Source of the DNA: Bog-473 sp963779735
GTDB lineage: Bacteria > Actinomycetota > Acidimicrobiia > Acidimicrobiales > RAAP-2
Length of the DNA stretch: 64,000 bases
Assembly (NCBI GenBank): GCA_963779735.1
Contig: CAVZZJ010000004.1
Coordinates: 186,001 to 250,000, forward strand
Direction of reading: 5' to 3'
Both the position numbers and the translations under genes were made by a program. Below the pieces are notes generated by a model. That model saw only the letters and a list, made by a program, of their open reading frames with translations. It was not told the DNA's origin and ran no database searches. Numbering within the stretch: the first letter of the stretch is position 1; each line of letters starts with the position of its first letter. Of the stretch, positions 33,666 through 42,334 are shown in pieces.

Positions 33666-34124
33666 ATGACCCAGCCGACGTTTGTCCCCATCAGCGAGGC
33701 CGACCAGGTTCGGCCGGCCCGCCACCTCCACGTCCCCGGGTCCTGGACGGTTACCCGGCCCGCCGAGCTCAAGACGCCCACCGCGCTGCGCGGGCGCAGC
33801 GTGGGCACCCCGGGTCCCGACGCCGGGTTCGCCCTGCGCCTTGCCCGGCGTTTTGCGCACGACCTGAGGCTCACGGAGGGCGAGTCCGAGCACGACGTCC
33901 TCGTGGGGTGCGCCCTCATCGCCGCCCGTCGCGCCGCCCGCTTCGGCCGTGGTCCCAGCATCTACGACGTCGAGCTGGCGCTGGGGCTGTGGGGGTTCCT
34001 GGTGGACGCCCCGGCGGCATTGGTCGCGGCCCGCAGGCAGGCCTTCGCCTCGGTCTCCCACGACTATGTGGCGCAACGCGCGCTGGTCGACTCCATTCCC
34101 GAGGAGGACCTCACGCGTGCCTGA
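33666..34124 (+). CDS. Conserved hypothetical protein, 152 aa
   Basis: A soluble 152-residue protein with no family I can name. PARHLHVPGSWTVTRPAEL and GPDAGFALRLARRF look structured, followed by a helical HDVLVGCALIAARRAARFGRGPSIYDVELALGLWGFL and a C-terminal helix. There is no signal peptide, no TM helix and no recognisable catalytic motif. It sits 11 nt after cimA and 35 nt before an acyl-CoA dehydrogenase, so it could belong to either unit. Base composition and codon use match its neighbours. Confidence 0.7.
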   Translation: MTQPTFVPISEADQVRPARHLHVPGSWTVTRPAELKTPTALRGRSVGTPGPDAGFALRLARRFAHDLRLTEGESEHDVLVGCALIAARRAARFGRGPSIYDVELALGLWGFLVDAPAALVAARRQAFASVSHDYVAQRALVDSIPEEDLTRA

Positions 34125-34159
34125 CCAGGCCGGGGGACGACCTCTGCGAGAATGTCAGC

Positions 34160-35314
34160 ATGACCGACTCCACCTTCGCCCTCACCGAGGAGCAGCGCCA
34201 GTTCCGCGAGACCCTGCGCCACTTCGCCGAGGCGCGGATCGCCCCCCACGCGGCGGAGGTCGACCGCACCGCCGAGTTCCCATGGGAGTCCTTTGCCGCC
34301 TGCCGCGAGCTCGAGTTGCCGTCGTTGGGCATTCCCGAGGCGTATGGCGGCGCCGGCGCCGACATGGTGACCCAGGCCATCGTCACCGAGGAGCTGTCCC
34401 GCGTCTGCGCCTCGACCTCGCTGACCATTCTCATCTCCAAGCTCGGGATGTTGCCCGTGATCAACTGGGGCAGCGAGGAGCTGAAGCGCCACTACCTGCC
34501 CAAGGTGGCCTCGGGGGAGATGCAGGCCAGCTACTGCCTCTCGGAAGCCGACGCCGGAAGCGACGTCGCGGCCATGCGGTCGCGGGCCGTGCGCGACGGG
34601 AGCGACTACATACTCACCGGCTCGAAGTTCTGGATCACCAACGCCGGGATCTCCGACGTGTACGTGGTCTTCGCCAAGACCGACCCCGACGCGCGTGGGC
34701 GTGGGATCTCGTGCTTCTTGGTGGAGCGCGACTGGGGTGTCACCGTGCCGAGGCTGGTGGAGAAGATGGGAATGCGGGGGAGCCCCACCGGTGAGGTCGT
34801 CCTGGAGGAGGTGCGTGTGCCGGCGTCGCATCGCATCGGCGAAGAGGGCCAGGGCTTCATGATCGCCATGCACACCCTGGACCGGAGCCGGCCCACCATC
34901 GGCGCCCAGGCGGTGGGCATCGCACAGGGGGCCATCGACTTCTCGGCCTCCTACATGAAGCAGCGGCACGCCTTCGGCGCGCCCATCGCCGACCTGCAGG
35001 GACTCCGCTTCATGCTGGCCGACATGGCCATGCGCAACGAGGCGGCCCGGGCGCTGGTCTACCGGGCCTGCTCCATGGTCGATCACGATCCCACCGGCGA
35101 GCTGACGCAGTTCGGGGCCATGGCCAAGGCGTTCGCCTCCGACACGTCTATGTCGGTGACCGTCGAGGCGGTCCAGCTCCTGGGCGGCTACGGGTATACC
35201 AAGGACTTCCCGGTGGAGCGGTTCCTGCGCGACGCCAAGGTCACCCAGATTTACGAGGGGACCAACCAGGTGCAGCGGATCGTCATCGCCCGCGAGCTCC
35301 TGAAGGACGCCTGA
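34160..35314 (+). CDS. Acyl-CoA dehydrogenase (FAD-dependent)
   Basis: A 384-residue ACAD that desaturates an acyl-CoA at C2-C3, passing electrons to ETF. FAD and substrate motifs: CLSEADAGSDVAAMRSRA, GSKFWITNAG, KMGMRGSPTGEVVLEEV, AFGAPIADLQGLRFMLADM, GGYGYTKDFPVERFLRDAKV, and the catalytic-base segment IYEGTNQVQRIVIA. The sequence is of the short- or branched-chain type; the substrate cannot be read. Position after the branched-chain biosynthesis block suggests a role in branched-chain or short acyl-CoA oxidation, by context only. Confidence 0.9.
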   Translation: MTDSTFALTEEQRQFRETLRHFAEARIAPHAAEVDRTAEFPWESFAACRELELPSLGIPEAYGGAGADMVTQAIVTEELSRVCASTSLTILISKLGMLPVINWGSEELKRHYLPKVASGEMQASYCLSEADAGSDVAAMRSRAVRDGSDYILTGSKFWITNAGISDVYVVFAKTDPDARGRGISCFLVERDWGVTVPRLVEKMGMRGSPTGEVVLEEVRVPASHRIGEEGQGFMIAMHTLDRSRPTIGAQAVGIAQGAIDFSASYMKQRHAFGAPIADLQGLRFMLADMAMRNEAARALVYRACSMVDHDPTGELTQFGAMAKAFASDTSMSVTVEAVQLLGGYGYTKDFPVERFLRDAKVTQIYEGTNQVQRIVIARELLKDA

Positions 35315-35318
35315 CCGC

Positions 35319-35561
35319 TCACTTGGCCCCGATCTCCTTGGCCCGCATCTCCTTGGCCCGGTCGATCTGCCTGCGCCGTGACTGCGCGACGAGCCACTCC
35401 TGCGCCCGACCCACCTGGCTCGGATGCGGAGCGTGGTTGAGTCCCAGCGGGCTGTCGGTCAAGATCCCGCAGCGTCGGCACACCGACATCCGCCCGTTCG
35501 TCTCCGGTGCGTGATCCGCATCGAGCTGGGCGCCTACGTGCGATGACTCGGCTGAGGCCAT
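35319..35561 (-). CDS. Small protein with one CxxC motif (80 aa), hypothetical
   Basis: An 80-residue basic protein starting at 35561 (MASAESSHVGAQ). Around residues 25-36 it has MSVCRRCGILTDS, a short zinc-ribbon-like or redox knuckle, followed by LGLNHAPHPSQVGRAQEWLVAQSRRRQIDRAK, a basic helix. One CxxC cannot by itself bind a metal tightly, though the nearby histidines might help. It ends four bases from the ACAD stop (convergent) and lies upstream of nothing on its own strand but lgt, 54 nt away. Function unknown. Confidence 0.6.
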   Translation of the reverse strand: MASAESSHVGAQLDADHAPETNGRMSVCRRCGILTDSPLGLNHAPHPSQVGRAQEWLVAQSRRRQIDRAKEMRAKEIGAK

Positions 35562-35614
35562 GATCCTCCGATCCACCCACCCTATGCCGCTCCCGGCGGC
35601 GCTGCATCGGGCTC

Positions 35615-36487
35615 CTAGGGTGCCGGCTGGGCCACGCCGAGCTGGGCACTCGCGGGTGGAACCGCCCCTTCGACCTGTGGGGCGGGGGTGTGTGTGCGCA
35701 GCCACTCCCGCCAGCGACGGCGGGTGCGCAGCAGGACGGCGATGCCTCCCACGACGAGGAGCAGCCCGGCGATCTGCACGAGCGCCGAGCCCAGCTTGCC
35801 GTCTTCGCCGAGCCAGAGGTGCTCGTCGAGCGTCCGCTCAATGCCCCACAGGACCATGGCCGTCCCGATGACGGCGCCGGAGGGGTATCCCGAGCGCGGC
35901 GAGCCGTCGGGCCAGCGCCCCAGGCGCCGTTCGAGATAGATCAACACCAGGAAGACAGCGAAGTCCTCCGCCGCCTGGAACACGGGAACCGGCAGGCGTC
36001 GCCCGGCCTGCCCGGCGTAGTACATGCCGAACCACTGGTGGGTGGGGTGCCCGCCGCCGGCCACCATCAGCTGCGGCCCGAGCAGCCGGCCCAGGGCCCA
36101 CGAGGCCATGAGCACGGGGGCGACGAGGTCCAGGGCGCGCCCGATGGGAAGCTCCGGACAGCGCCGCCGGGTCAAGATGATGCCGGTCGGCACGGCGAAG
36201 AGCAGGCCGCCGAAGGACGACAGGCCACCGTGCCAGATGGCGAAGACCTGCCCGGGGTCGTGGGCGTAGTAGGTCAGGTTCGACAGTACGTGGAGCGCCC
36301 GGGCCCCGACGATGGCCGCCAGGAGGATCCACAAGAAGACACCCACCAACCAGGCGGTGCGGTACCCGTTGCGCTTCAGGCGCCGCTCGAAGTAGGTGAA
36401 GGCGAACCAGAACGTCAGGGCGAGCCCGATGCCGTAGGTGTGGACCTGGAGCGGCCCAATGTGGAAGAGGACGGGGATCGGTTTCAT
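35615..36487 (-). CDS. lgt: Prolipoprotein diacylglyceryl transferase family protein (Lgt-like)
   Basis: Lgt attaches diacylglycerol to the lipobox Cys of prolipoproteins in the cytoplasmic membrane. The 290-residue protein has about seven hydrophobic segments and the early Lgt features: IGPLQVHTYGIGLALTFWFAF, GARALHVLSNL (the GAR region), and HGGLSSFGGLL (the HGGL motif). The highly conserved Lgt stretch GRxGNFxNGE is replaced by GRLLGPQLMVAGGGHPTHQW, so an active-site neighbourhood is unusual. It may be a divergent active Lgt or a paralogue acting on another substrate. The basic Pro-rich C-terminal tail is cytoplasmic-type filler. Confidence 0.72.
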   Translation of the reverse strand: MKPIPVLFHIGPLQVHTYGIGLALTFWFAFTYFERRLKRNGYRTAWLVGVFLWILLAAIVGARALHVLSNLTYYAHDPGQVFAIWHGGLSSFGGLLFAVPTGIILTRRRCPELPIGRALDLVAPVLMASWALGRLLGPQLMVAGGGHPTHQWFGMYYAGQAGRRLPVPVFQAAEDFAVFLVLIYLERRLGRWPDGSPRSGYPSGAVIGTAMVLWGIERTLDEHLWLGEDGKLGSALVQIAGLLLVVGGIAVLLRTRRRWREWLRTHTPAPQVEGAVPPASAQLGVAQPAP

Positions 36488-36538
36488 GGTAGGCCCACAG
36501 GAAGACTAGGGCAGGTGCCGCGACGGGCGGGACGCGCG

Positions 36539-37729
36539 CTACGGGCGGCCGGCGCCGACGAAGTCGCCACCGAGGCGCAGGGCGGTCAGATGGACCACCT
36601 CCCCGGTCTCGGGAGCTTCGATCATGGTGCCGGAGTCGACGTACATGGCCACGTGCTCGGACCCGCCCGGTCCGTAGAAGAGGAGGTCGCCCGGTTGGAG
36701 GTCGTTCAGCGGCACCGGTGTGGAGTCGCTCATCTGCCCACCGGAGTAGTGGGGGAGGTCCACGCCGACCTGAGCCCAGGACCAGGCGGTCAGGCCGGAG
36801 CAGTCGAAGCCCGGGTCCGCGGACCCCTTCGGCGACTCACCGCCCCAGACGTAGGGGACACCGAGCTGGGATTCGGCCGCCTGCACCGCACCCTCGCCTC
36901 CGGCCGCGGTCGGGGGCGGCGCCGGGTCGTTGTTGGCGGACTGGGTGGACTGGGTGGACTGCGATGTGAAGGTCGCCTCCTCCTGGGCAGCCGCGGCGAT
37001 CCGTTGCGCCGTCTGCGCCGCCTCGGCCTGTAGTTGCTGCTGTTGCTGCTGCGCGATGAGGGCCGCGATCTGACCGTTCTCCTGCGCGAGGGCGTTCTTC
37101 TGGTCCTCCACCTCCTGGGCGTTCTGCTGCACCGCTTCCCGCTCCGCGTTGACGGCCTGCAGTGCCTGACCCTGCTGGCTCTGTAGCTGGGACTCCTGCG
37201 CCGTCAGCGTGCTCTCCGCCGTGTGCAGGTTGTCCATGGCCAGGTTGATGTTGCCGTCGGCGATCTGGTTGTACTCGGTGGCGGCACCGTTCGTCTCCTC
37301 GTTTCCGCTGAACAGCGAGTCGCCGCCGCTGGCCGTGCCGTCGGAGACGTAGTTCGCTATGGCGGCCTTCGAGAGCCTGTTGCGGTCGTTGGCCACCTGG
37401 CGTTCGTCGGAGGCGATGGTCGCCTTGGTGGAGGAGATGCTGCCGTCGATCTGACCGAGCCGAGCGGACGCGGCGTCGTACTGCTGTCCCAACGCCGACA
37501 TCTCGTTCTGGGCGGCCGCCAGCTTGGCCTCTATGGCGACGGCCTGCGCCCGGGCGCTGGAGATGGAGTCGCCCGAAGCGGGGCGCGTGGCCAGGACCAC
37601 AGTGCCCGACAACACTGCGACGAGGGTCATAACGGGCACCAGCACCCGCCGGGGCACCCGAGCGCTCCGAGCTGACCAGGGCGTGGAGTGGCCACGGAGC
37701 CGCTCTACGTCAGTCACGATGGCAGGCAT
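36539..37729 (-). CDS. NlpC/P60 peptidoglycan hydrolase with coiled coil (RipA-like)
   Basis: A secreted or membrane-tethered endopeptidase of 396 aa. An N-terminal hydrophobic segment (VLVPVMTLVAVLSGTVVLA) is followed by a long coiled coil (about residues 55-245, rich in Gln and Ala, with runs of Gln), a Thr/Pro/Ala linker, and the NlpC/P60 domain: VPYVWGGE, the nucleophile Cys in DCSGLTAWSW, the His in EHVAMYVDSGT. This architecture cleaves within stem peptides and is used for cell separation in actinobacteria; the coiled coil normally restrains the catalytic domain. It is divergent from the dienelactone hydrolase with 146 nt between them. Confidence 0.9.
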   Translation of the reverse strand: MPAIVTDVERLRGHSTPWSARSARVPRRVLVPVMTLVAVLSGTVVLATRPASGDSISSARAQAVAIEAKLAAAQNEMSALGQQYDAASARLGQIDGSISSTKATIASDERQVANDRNRLSKAAIANYVSDGTASGGDSLFSGNEETNGAATEYNQIADGNINLAMDNLHTAESTLTAQESQLQSQQGQALQAVNAEREAVQQNAQEVEDQKNALAQENGQIAALIAQQQQQQLQAEAAQTAQRIAAAAQEEATFTSQSTQSTQSANNDPAPPPTAAGGEGAVQAAESQLGVPYVWGGESPKGSADPGFDCSGLTAWSWAQVGVDLPHYSGGQMSDSTPVPLNDLQPGDLLFYGPGGSEHVAMYVDSGTMIEAPETGEVVHLTALRLGGDFVGAGRP

Positions 37730-37875
37730 TCTTACCTCCAGCGTGGGTACCGATCAAACACACCCCAGCTCAGATGGCCATTGTTGCTCCTACCGGAGGT
37801 AGCAAATGCCTGGTCACAGCGTGATGCGCCAGTTTCTCAATTCTCCCGGGAGGGAGCCGAGTACCGTCGGGCGAC

Positions 37876-38556
37876 ATGGGTGAGATGATCGAATTCCCGA
37901 GCAACGGGGCAACGGCGGTGGGATACCTGGCCAGGCCGGAGGGGGGTCGCGGGCCCGGGGTGATCGTGATACAGGAGTGGTGGGGACTGGTGGACCACAT
38001 CCGCGACGTGTGCGACCGGTTCGCCGCGGCGGGGTTCGTCGCGCTGGCGCCGGACCTCTACCACGGGGTGACGGTGGCCGAGCCCGACGAGGCGGGCAAG
38101 GCCATGATGGCGATGAAGATGGATCGGGCCGCCAGGGACATGAGTGGAGCGGTGGACGAGCTGTGCCGACAGAGCGGCGCCGATCACATCGGCGTCATCG
38201 GATTCTGCATGGGCGGTGGGCTGGCGCTGGTGCTGGCCACGCAGCGGCCGGACGCGGTCACGGCCGTGGTGCCCTGCTACGGCGTCATCCCGTGGCCCGA
38301 TGCGCAGCCGGACTACGCCGCGCTCTCCGCCGCCGTGCTGGGGCACTACGCCGCCAACGACGACTTCTTCACGCCGGCCGCCGCCGAGGCCCTGGGGGAG
38401 CAGTTGCGCACGCTGGGCAAGGAGTGCCAGATCATCGTCTATCCGGGGACCGATCACGCCTTCTTCAACGACAGCCGGCCCGAGGTCTTCGACGCCGAGG
38501 CGGCCGCCGCACTGTGGGAACGCACCTTGGCCTTCTTCCACGAGCAACTGGGTTAG
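37876..38556 (+). CDS. Dienelactone hydrolase family protein
   Basis: A 226-residue alpha/beta hydrolase. PGVIVIQEWWGLVDHIRDVCDRFAAAG is the hallmark DLH segment, GFCMGGGLAL contains the Cys nucleophile, YAANDDFFTP holds the catalytic Asp, and PGTDHAFFNDSRP the His, together the Cys-Asp-His triad of dienelactone hydrolases. The family opens lactones formed in aromatic ring cleavage, but many members act on other esters. GTG/ATG choice: ATG 37876 (MGEMIEFPSN) is well placed. No aromatic pathway genes are nearby, so the natural substrate is unclear. Confidence 0.88.
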   Translation: MGEMIEFPSNGATAVGYLARPEGGRGPGVIVIQEWWGLVDHIRDVCDRFAAAGFVALAPDLYHGVTVAEPDEAGKAMMAMKMDRAARDMSGAVDELCRQSGADHIGVIGFCMGGGLALVLATQRPDAVTAVVPCYGVIPWPDAQPDYAALSAAVLGHYAANDDFFTPAAAEALGEQLRTLGKECQIIVYPGTDHAFFNDSRPEVFDAEAAAALWERTLAFFHEQLG

Positions 38557-38596
38557 CCCAGGCCCGGAGGCCGGAGGGGTTTGTTACCATCGGGCC

Positions 38597-39559
38597 ATGT
38601 CCGCCCGCTCACGCGATCTCCCACGCCGATCCTGTCTCTCCACCCCGGGCTCGAACGAGAAGTTCTTGGCCAAGGCGCCCACGGTGCCGGCCGACATGAC
38701 GTTCCTCGACCTCGAGGACGCGGTGGCTCCCCTGGAGAAGGAGCGCGCCCGCTCGAAGGTCGTGGATGCCATCAAGAACCTCCCGTGGGACGATCGGGTG
38801 CTGTGTGTCCGGATCAACGCCTGGGACACCGAGTGGACGTACGGCGACGTGATCGAGGTGGTGGGCAGTTCCGGCGAGCGCCTCGACGAGATCATGATGC
38901 CGAAGGTGCAGTCGGCGGCCGAGGTCGTGGCCATGGACCTCCTGCTGACCCAGGTCGAGAAGAGGTCCGGCCTGCCGGTGGGCCACATCGGGATTGAGGC
39001 GCAGATAGAGACGGCACGGGGCCTCATCAACGTCGACGACATCTGCGCGGCTTCGCCCCGGCTCGAGACGATCATCTTCGGCCCGGCCGACTTCGCCGCC
39101 AGCGTGGAGATGCCGGTGCTCACCGGTGGCATCGAGGTCCCCGAGTACCCCGGTGACCACTTCCACTACGCCTTCAGCCGCATCCTCATGGCCGGACGGG
39201 CCAACGGGCTCCAGGTCATGGACGGCCCCTACCTGAAGGTGCGCGAGCTCGATGCGCTGCGCCAGTACGCCCTGCGCTCCCGCATGCTCGGCTACGACGG
39301 CAAGTGGGCCCTCACGCCGGACCAGGTCACGGTGGTCAACGAGGTCTACTCGCCCACCCAGGAGCAGTTCGACCGGGCCTATGACATCCTCGACGCGTAC
39401 CGTCAGGCCACCGAGGGGGATCGAAAGGGGGCGATCATGTTCGGTGATGAGATGATTGACGAAGCAAGCCGGAAGATGGCCGTCAAGTTCGTGAGCCGCG
39501 GCGAGAGGGCCGGACTGACCCGATCGTCAGCCGATCAGGCGGCGGGCGATCACCTTTAG
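38597..39559 (+). CDS. HpcH/HpaI-family lyase, CitE-like (malyl-CoA/beta-methylmalyl-CoA lyase type)
   Basis: A 320-residue TIM-barrel C-C lyase. RRSCLSTPGSNEKFL, FLDLEDAVAPLEKERARSKV, CVRINAWDTEWTYGD, MMPKVQSAAEV, GIEAQIETARGL and FGPADFAAS are the standard Mg2+- and acyl-CoA-binding landmarks. CitE-like enzymes split (S)-citramalyl-CoA, malyl-CoA or beta-methylmalyl-CoA. In mycobacteria a comparable lyase is encoded beside a MaoC hydratase and acyl-CoA dehydrogenase; a MaoC gene (42335) and dehydrogenase (39527) are within 3 kb here. The last 33 nt overlap the convergent acyl-CoA dehydrogenase gene. The exact substrate is inferred only. Confidence 0.88.
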   Translation: MSARSRDLPRRSCLSTPGSNEKFLAKAPTVPADMTFLDLEDAVAPLEKERARSKVVDAIKNLPWDDRVLCVRINAWDTEWTYGDVIEVVGSSGERLDEIMMPKVQSAAEVVAMDLLLTQVEKRSGLPVGHIGIEAQIETARGLINVDDICAASPRLETIIFGPADFAASVEMPVLTGGIEVPEYPGDHFHYAFSRILMAGRANGLQVMDGPYLKVRELDALRQYALRSRMLGYDGKWALTPDQVTVVNEVYSPTQEQFDRAYDILDAYRQATEGDRKGAIMFGDEMIDEASRKMAVKFVSRGERAGLTRSSADQAAGDHL

Positions 39560-41131
39560 GGCCAGCGTCTCGTCGGCGCCCTCGAAGATGGACAGCACCC
39601 GGGCGTCGACGAAGTAGCGGCTGACCGGGAACTCCTCGGCGTAGCCCATTCCGCCGTGAATCTGCATCGCCTCGCGTGTCACCCACTCGGCGGCCCGGCA
39701 GACGTAGGCCTTCACCATGGAGGCCTCCAGGGCGCCCTCGCCCTGCGCCATGAGCCGCGCCACGCGGTACGAAGACTGCCGCGTTGCCTGAATGACCGCA
39801 GTCATCCGGCCCAGCTTGACCCGTGTCAGTTGGTAGTCGCCGATCGGCGACCCGAACACCATGCGGTTCGACGCATAGGCGGAGGCCGCCTCGTAGGCCG
39901 CCTGCATGAGGCCGAGCGCACGGGCCGCCGTCTGCAGTCGCCCATTCTCGAAGCCCTGCATCTGGAGGTAGAAGCCCTTCCCCAGGCCGTCGGGACCGCC
40001 CACCAGGTTGGCCTCGGGAACGAACCAGTCCTCGAAGGACAGCTCGTAGGAGTGCATCCCCCTGTAGCCGAGCGTGTCGATGGGGCGTCCCTCCAGCCGG
40101 CCCGGGCCGAGGCCGGCGGGCCGATCGCCCCCGGTCTGCGAGAAGACGAATCCGTGCCCCTCGCCTCGTGGCTTCTCGACGACGAACATGGAGAGACCTC
40201 GATGGGCGAGCGATCGGTCGGGATCGCTCCGGGCCAGCAGCATCAGCACATCGGCCCGGGCGGCAAAGGTGCACCAGGTCTTGACCCCGTTGATCAACCA
40301 CCCACCCTCCGCCGGGGTGGCGGAGGTGACGATGCCGGCGACGTCGGACCCGAAGTCCGGTTCGGTGACCGCCACGGCGGCGAGCACCTCCGCCGTGGCC
40401 AGCCGGGGGAGCCACTGCTTCTTCTGCTCCTCGGTGCCGCCGTGCACCAGGGCGCGGGTGAGAATCTCGGGGCGGGTGATCAGCGATCCGCCGATGCCGA
40501 GCGAACCCCAGCTCAACTCCTCGGTGGCCACCACCATGCCCATGTAGTCGCTCTCCCCGCCGGTGGCGAAGCCGTCGTACTCCACCGGGACCGACAGGCC
40601 GAACCCGCCCAGCTCGGCCAGGCCCGAGATGATCTCCTCGGGGATGTCGCCGTTGGTGCGGTGGACGTGCTCGGCATGGGGTCGGACCTTGTCCGCGGCG
40701 AAGCGGTGGAACGTCTCGCGCACCAGCTCGAAGTCGGGGCCCAGGTGACGTGGCCCCTCGACATCGGCCAACGCCGCCAGGGCGACCGGATCGCGATGGG
40801 TCGTCAGGAAGTCGCCGGCCGGAGCGCTCCAGCCGGGCTCCATCCCCCAGGCCGTCTCCCTTCCGCTCACCTTGCCCACCAGGTCGGCCAGGACGTCGGC
40901 CACGAAGGCCGAGGCCAAGCGCTCTTCGGTCTCACCCAGGGCGCCGTAGTCGAGGGCGTCCCGCGCGATGGCCACCGCGGCGGCGGCGTGCGCGAGGTCG
41001 TACGCCACGGCCTGGTGGGCGTCGACCCCGCCGGATTCGCGCACGGCGGCGCAGCCCCGCTCGACCGCCCGGTGGGCGAGGTCGACGGCCGCGGTGGCCG
41101 CCGCCAACTCTGATGACGAGGTCCGCGTCAC
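39527..41131 (-). CDS. Acyl-CoA dehydrogenase with N-terminal helical extension
   Basis: A 534-residue protein, about 140 residues longer than a normal ACAD. The first ~135 residues are an Ala-rich helical region (AAATAAVDLAHRAVERGCAAVRESGG, AVAYDLAHAAAAVAIARDALD) that resembles a helical bundle like the ACAD C-terminal domain. The dehydrogenase follows: AVTEPDFGSDVAG, NGVKTWCTFAARADVLML, FGSPIGDYQLTRVKL, HGGMGYAEEFPVSRYFVDARV and the base segment IFEGADETLALKVIARRL. GTG 41131 is my start; an in-frame ATG at 41164 would overlap the methyltransferase. Function of the extension is unknown; a dimer-forming or domain-duplicated ACAD is possible. Confidence 0.85.
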   Translation of the reverse strand: MTRTSSSELAAATAAVDLAHRAVERGCAAVRESGGVDAHQAVAYDLAHAAAAVAIARDALDYGALGETEERLASAFVADVLADLVGKVSGRETAWGMEPGWSAPAGDFLTTHRDPVALAALADVEGPRHLGPDFELVRETFHRFAADKVRPHAEHVHRTNGDIPEEIISGLAELGGFGLSVPVEYDGFATGGESDYMGMVVATEELSWGSLGIGGSLITRPEILTRALVHGGTEEQKKQWLPRLATAEVLAAVAVTEPDFGSDVAGIVTSATPAEGGWLINGVKTWCTFAARADVLMLLARSDPDRSLAHRGLSMFVVEKPRGEGHGFVFSQTGGDRPAGLGPGRLEGRPIDTLGYRGMHSYELSFEDWFVPEANLVGGPDGLGKGFYLQMQGFENGRLQTAARALGLMQAAYEAASAYASNRMVFGSPIGDYQLTRVKLGRMTAVIQATRQSSYRVARLMAQGEGALEASMVKAYVCRAAEWVTREAMQIHGGMGYAEEFPVSRYFVDARVLSIFEGADETLALKVIARRLIG

Positions 41132-41141
41132 GGCAGAGACC

Positions 41142-41843
41142 CTACTGGCTCGCCTCGTGGGCATTGTCTGGGTGGCGGCGGCCGACGACCGTCACCAGTG
41201 GCGGGAGCACGACGGGATCGTCGCCCGGATTGACACCGGTCAGCGACTCCAGATAGCGCGCCACCTGTCCGGGTCCCACCCCCGCCGGCGCTTCCGCCCA
41301 GGCGTCGATGACCTCGAGGCCGGCGTCGCGCACCAGCGCCGGGAGCAGTGCCCCGATGTCGGGATGGCGGGCGTCGGGCATCGACATCGGGGCGCCGGCG
41401 ATGCGACCGGCCGAGGTGATCGGCTCCTGGGCCACCACCCACGACCCGGGTTTGACGACGGCGGCCATCCGCCGGACCACCACGGCGGGGTCGTGCACGT
41501 GCAGCAGCAGGAAGCGACAGAAGGCCAGGTCCACCTGCTCGGGCAGGATCAGGTCCTCCCCGGCCTGGGTCAGGGCGATGACCTGGGTGTGGGCCGCCGC
41601 GGTGCGTGCCACCTCGTCGCGGGCGCGGGGGTCGCTGTCGACGGCGTAGACCCGTCCCTCGCGTCCGACCATCTCGGCCAGGGCCACCGAGACGTCCCCG
41701 CCTCCGGCGCCAACGTCGAGGCAGCACCAGCCCGGGCCCAGCCCCAGCCGCGCCAGGGCGGTGGCCAAGGGGCGGCGGTAGACGTCGTCGCGCAGCCCCC
41801 TGAGCTCGCCCGTGCCGTGCTCCGCTCCGGGCTGCCCGCTCAT
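41142..41843 (-). CDS. Class I SAM-dependent methyltransferase
   Basis: A 233-residue methyltransferase. WCCLDVGAGGGDVSVALAEMVGREGRVYAVDSDPRA carries motif I and the acidic loop, ALTQAGEDLILPEQVDLAFCRFLLLHVHDP is motif IV with the post-motif region, and VVAQEPI follows. The target molecule cannot be told from sequence. The ATG 41843 start (MSGQPGAEHGTG) was chosen since the open frame upstream is antisense to the next gene. It precedes the acyl-CoA dehydrogenase on the same strand, with 11 nt between. Confidence 0.85.
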   Translation of the reverse strand: MSGQPGAEHGTGELRGLRDDVYRRPLATALARLGLGPGWCCLDVGAGGGDVSVALAEMVGREGRVYAVDSDPRARDEVARTAAAHTQVIALTQAGEDLILPEQVDLAFCRFLLLHVHDPAVVVRRMAAVVKPGSWVVAQEPITSAGRIAGAPMSMPDARHPDIGALLPALVRDAGLEVIDAWAEAPAGVGPGQVARYLESLTGVNPGDDPVVLPPLVTVVGRRHPDNAHEASQ

Positions 41844-41894
41844 CACACCGCACTCTACGCGTGCCCGCCTCGCGCGGCCGATATCCTCCTGCAG

Positions 41895-42329
41895 GTGAAG
41901 GTGACCATGCTGCTGTGCGACGCCGCGCAGGTGTCCGATGGAAAGCTGTACATCCTCGGCGGGGGGTGGAGCATGACGGGGCCCGACCCGGTGCCCTCCG
42001 CCGTGGCCCTGAAGATCGACGTCGACTGGCACGAGGCGGATTCGTCGCACCACTGGGAGCTCTTCTTGGAGGATGCCGACGGCCAGCCGGTGTTCATGGA
42101 GACTCCGGAGGGCGCGCAGCCGGTGGAGGTGCGGGGCGAGTTCGCGGTCAGCCAGCCTCGGGAGATCCCGGAAGGCTCGCCCATCGACGTGGCCCTGGCG
42201 GTAAACCTGGGGCCGATCCCCCTGGCGCCGGCCACACGGTTCGCCTGGCGTCTCACCATTGACGGCGAGTCGCTCCCCGGTGCCTCGCTGGGTTTCACCA
42301 CCCGGCCTCGACCGGAGCCGGAGAGCTAG
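41895..42329 (+). CDS. DUF6941-like conserved protein
   Basis: A 144-residue protein starting at GTG 41895. MLLCDAAQVSDGKLYILGGGWSMTGPDPVPSAVALKI is a distinctive opening seen in many actinobacterial proteins of unknown function, followed by WHEADSSHHWELFLEDADGQPV and IDVALAVNLGPIPLAPATRFAWRLTIDGE, an all-beta pattern. No catalytic residues stand out. It is divergent from the methyltransferase and followed five bases later by the MaoC gene. Confidence 0.75.
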   Translation: MKVTMLLCDAAQVSDGKLYILGGGWSMTGPDPVPSAVALKIDVDWHEADSSHHWELFLEDADGQPVFMETPEGAQPVEVRGEFAVSQPREIPEGSPIDVALAVNLGPIPLAPATRFAWRLTIDGESLPGASLGFTTRPRPEPES

Positions 42330-42334
42330 CAGCC

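Noticed and set aside
37730..37875. Possible c-di-AMP (ydaO) riboswitch before the NlpC/P60 gene
   Set aside because: NlpC/P60 genes in actinobacteria often have one, but the 146-nt gap is short and I could not match the conserved ydaO core pairing or loop sequences.
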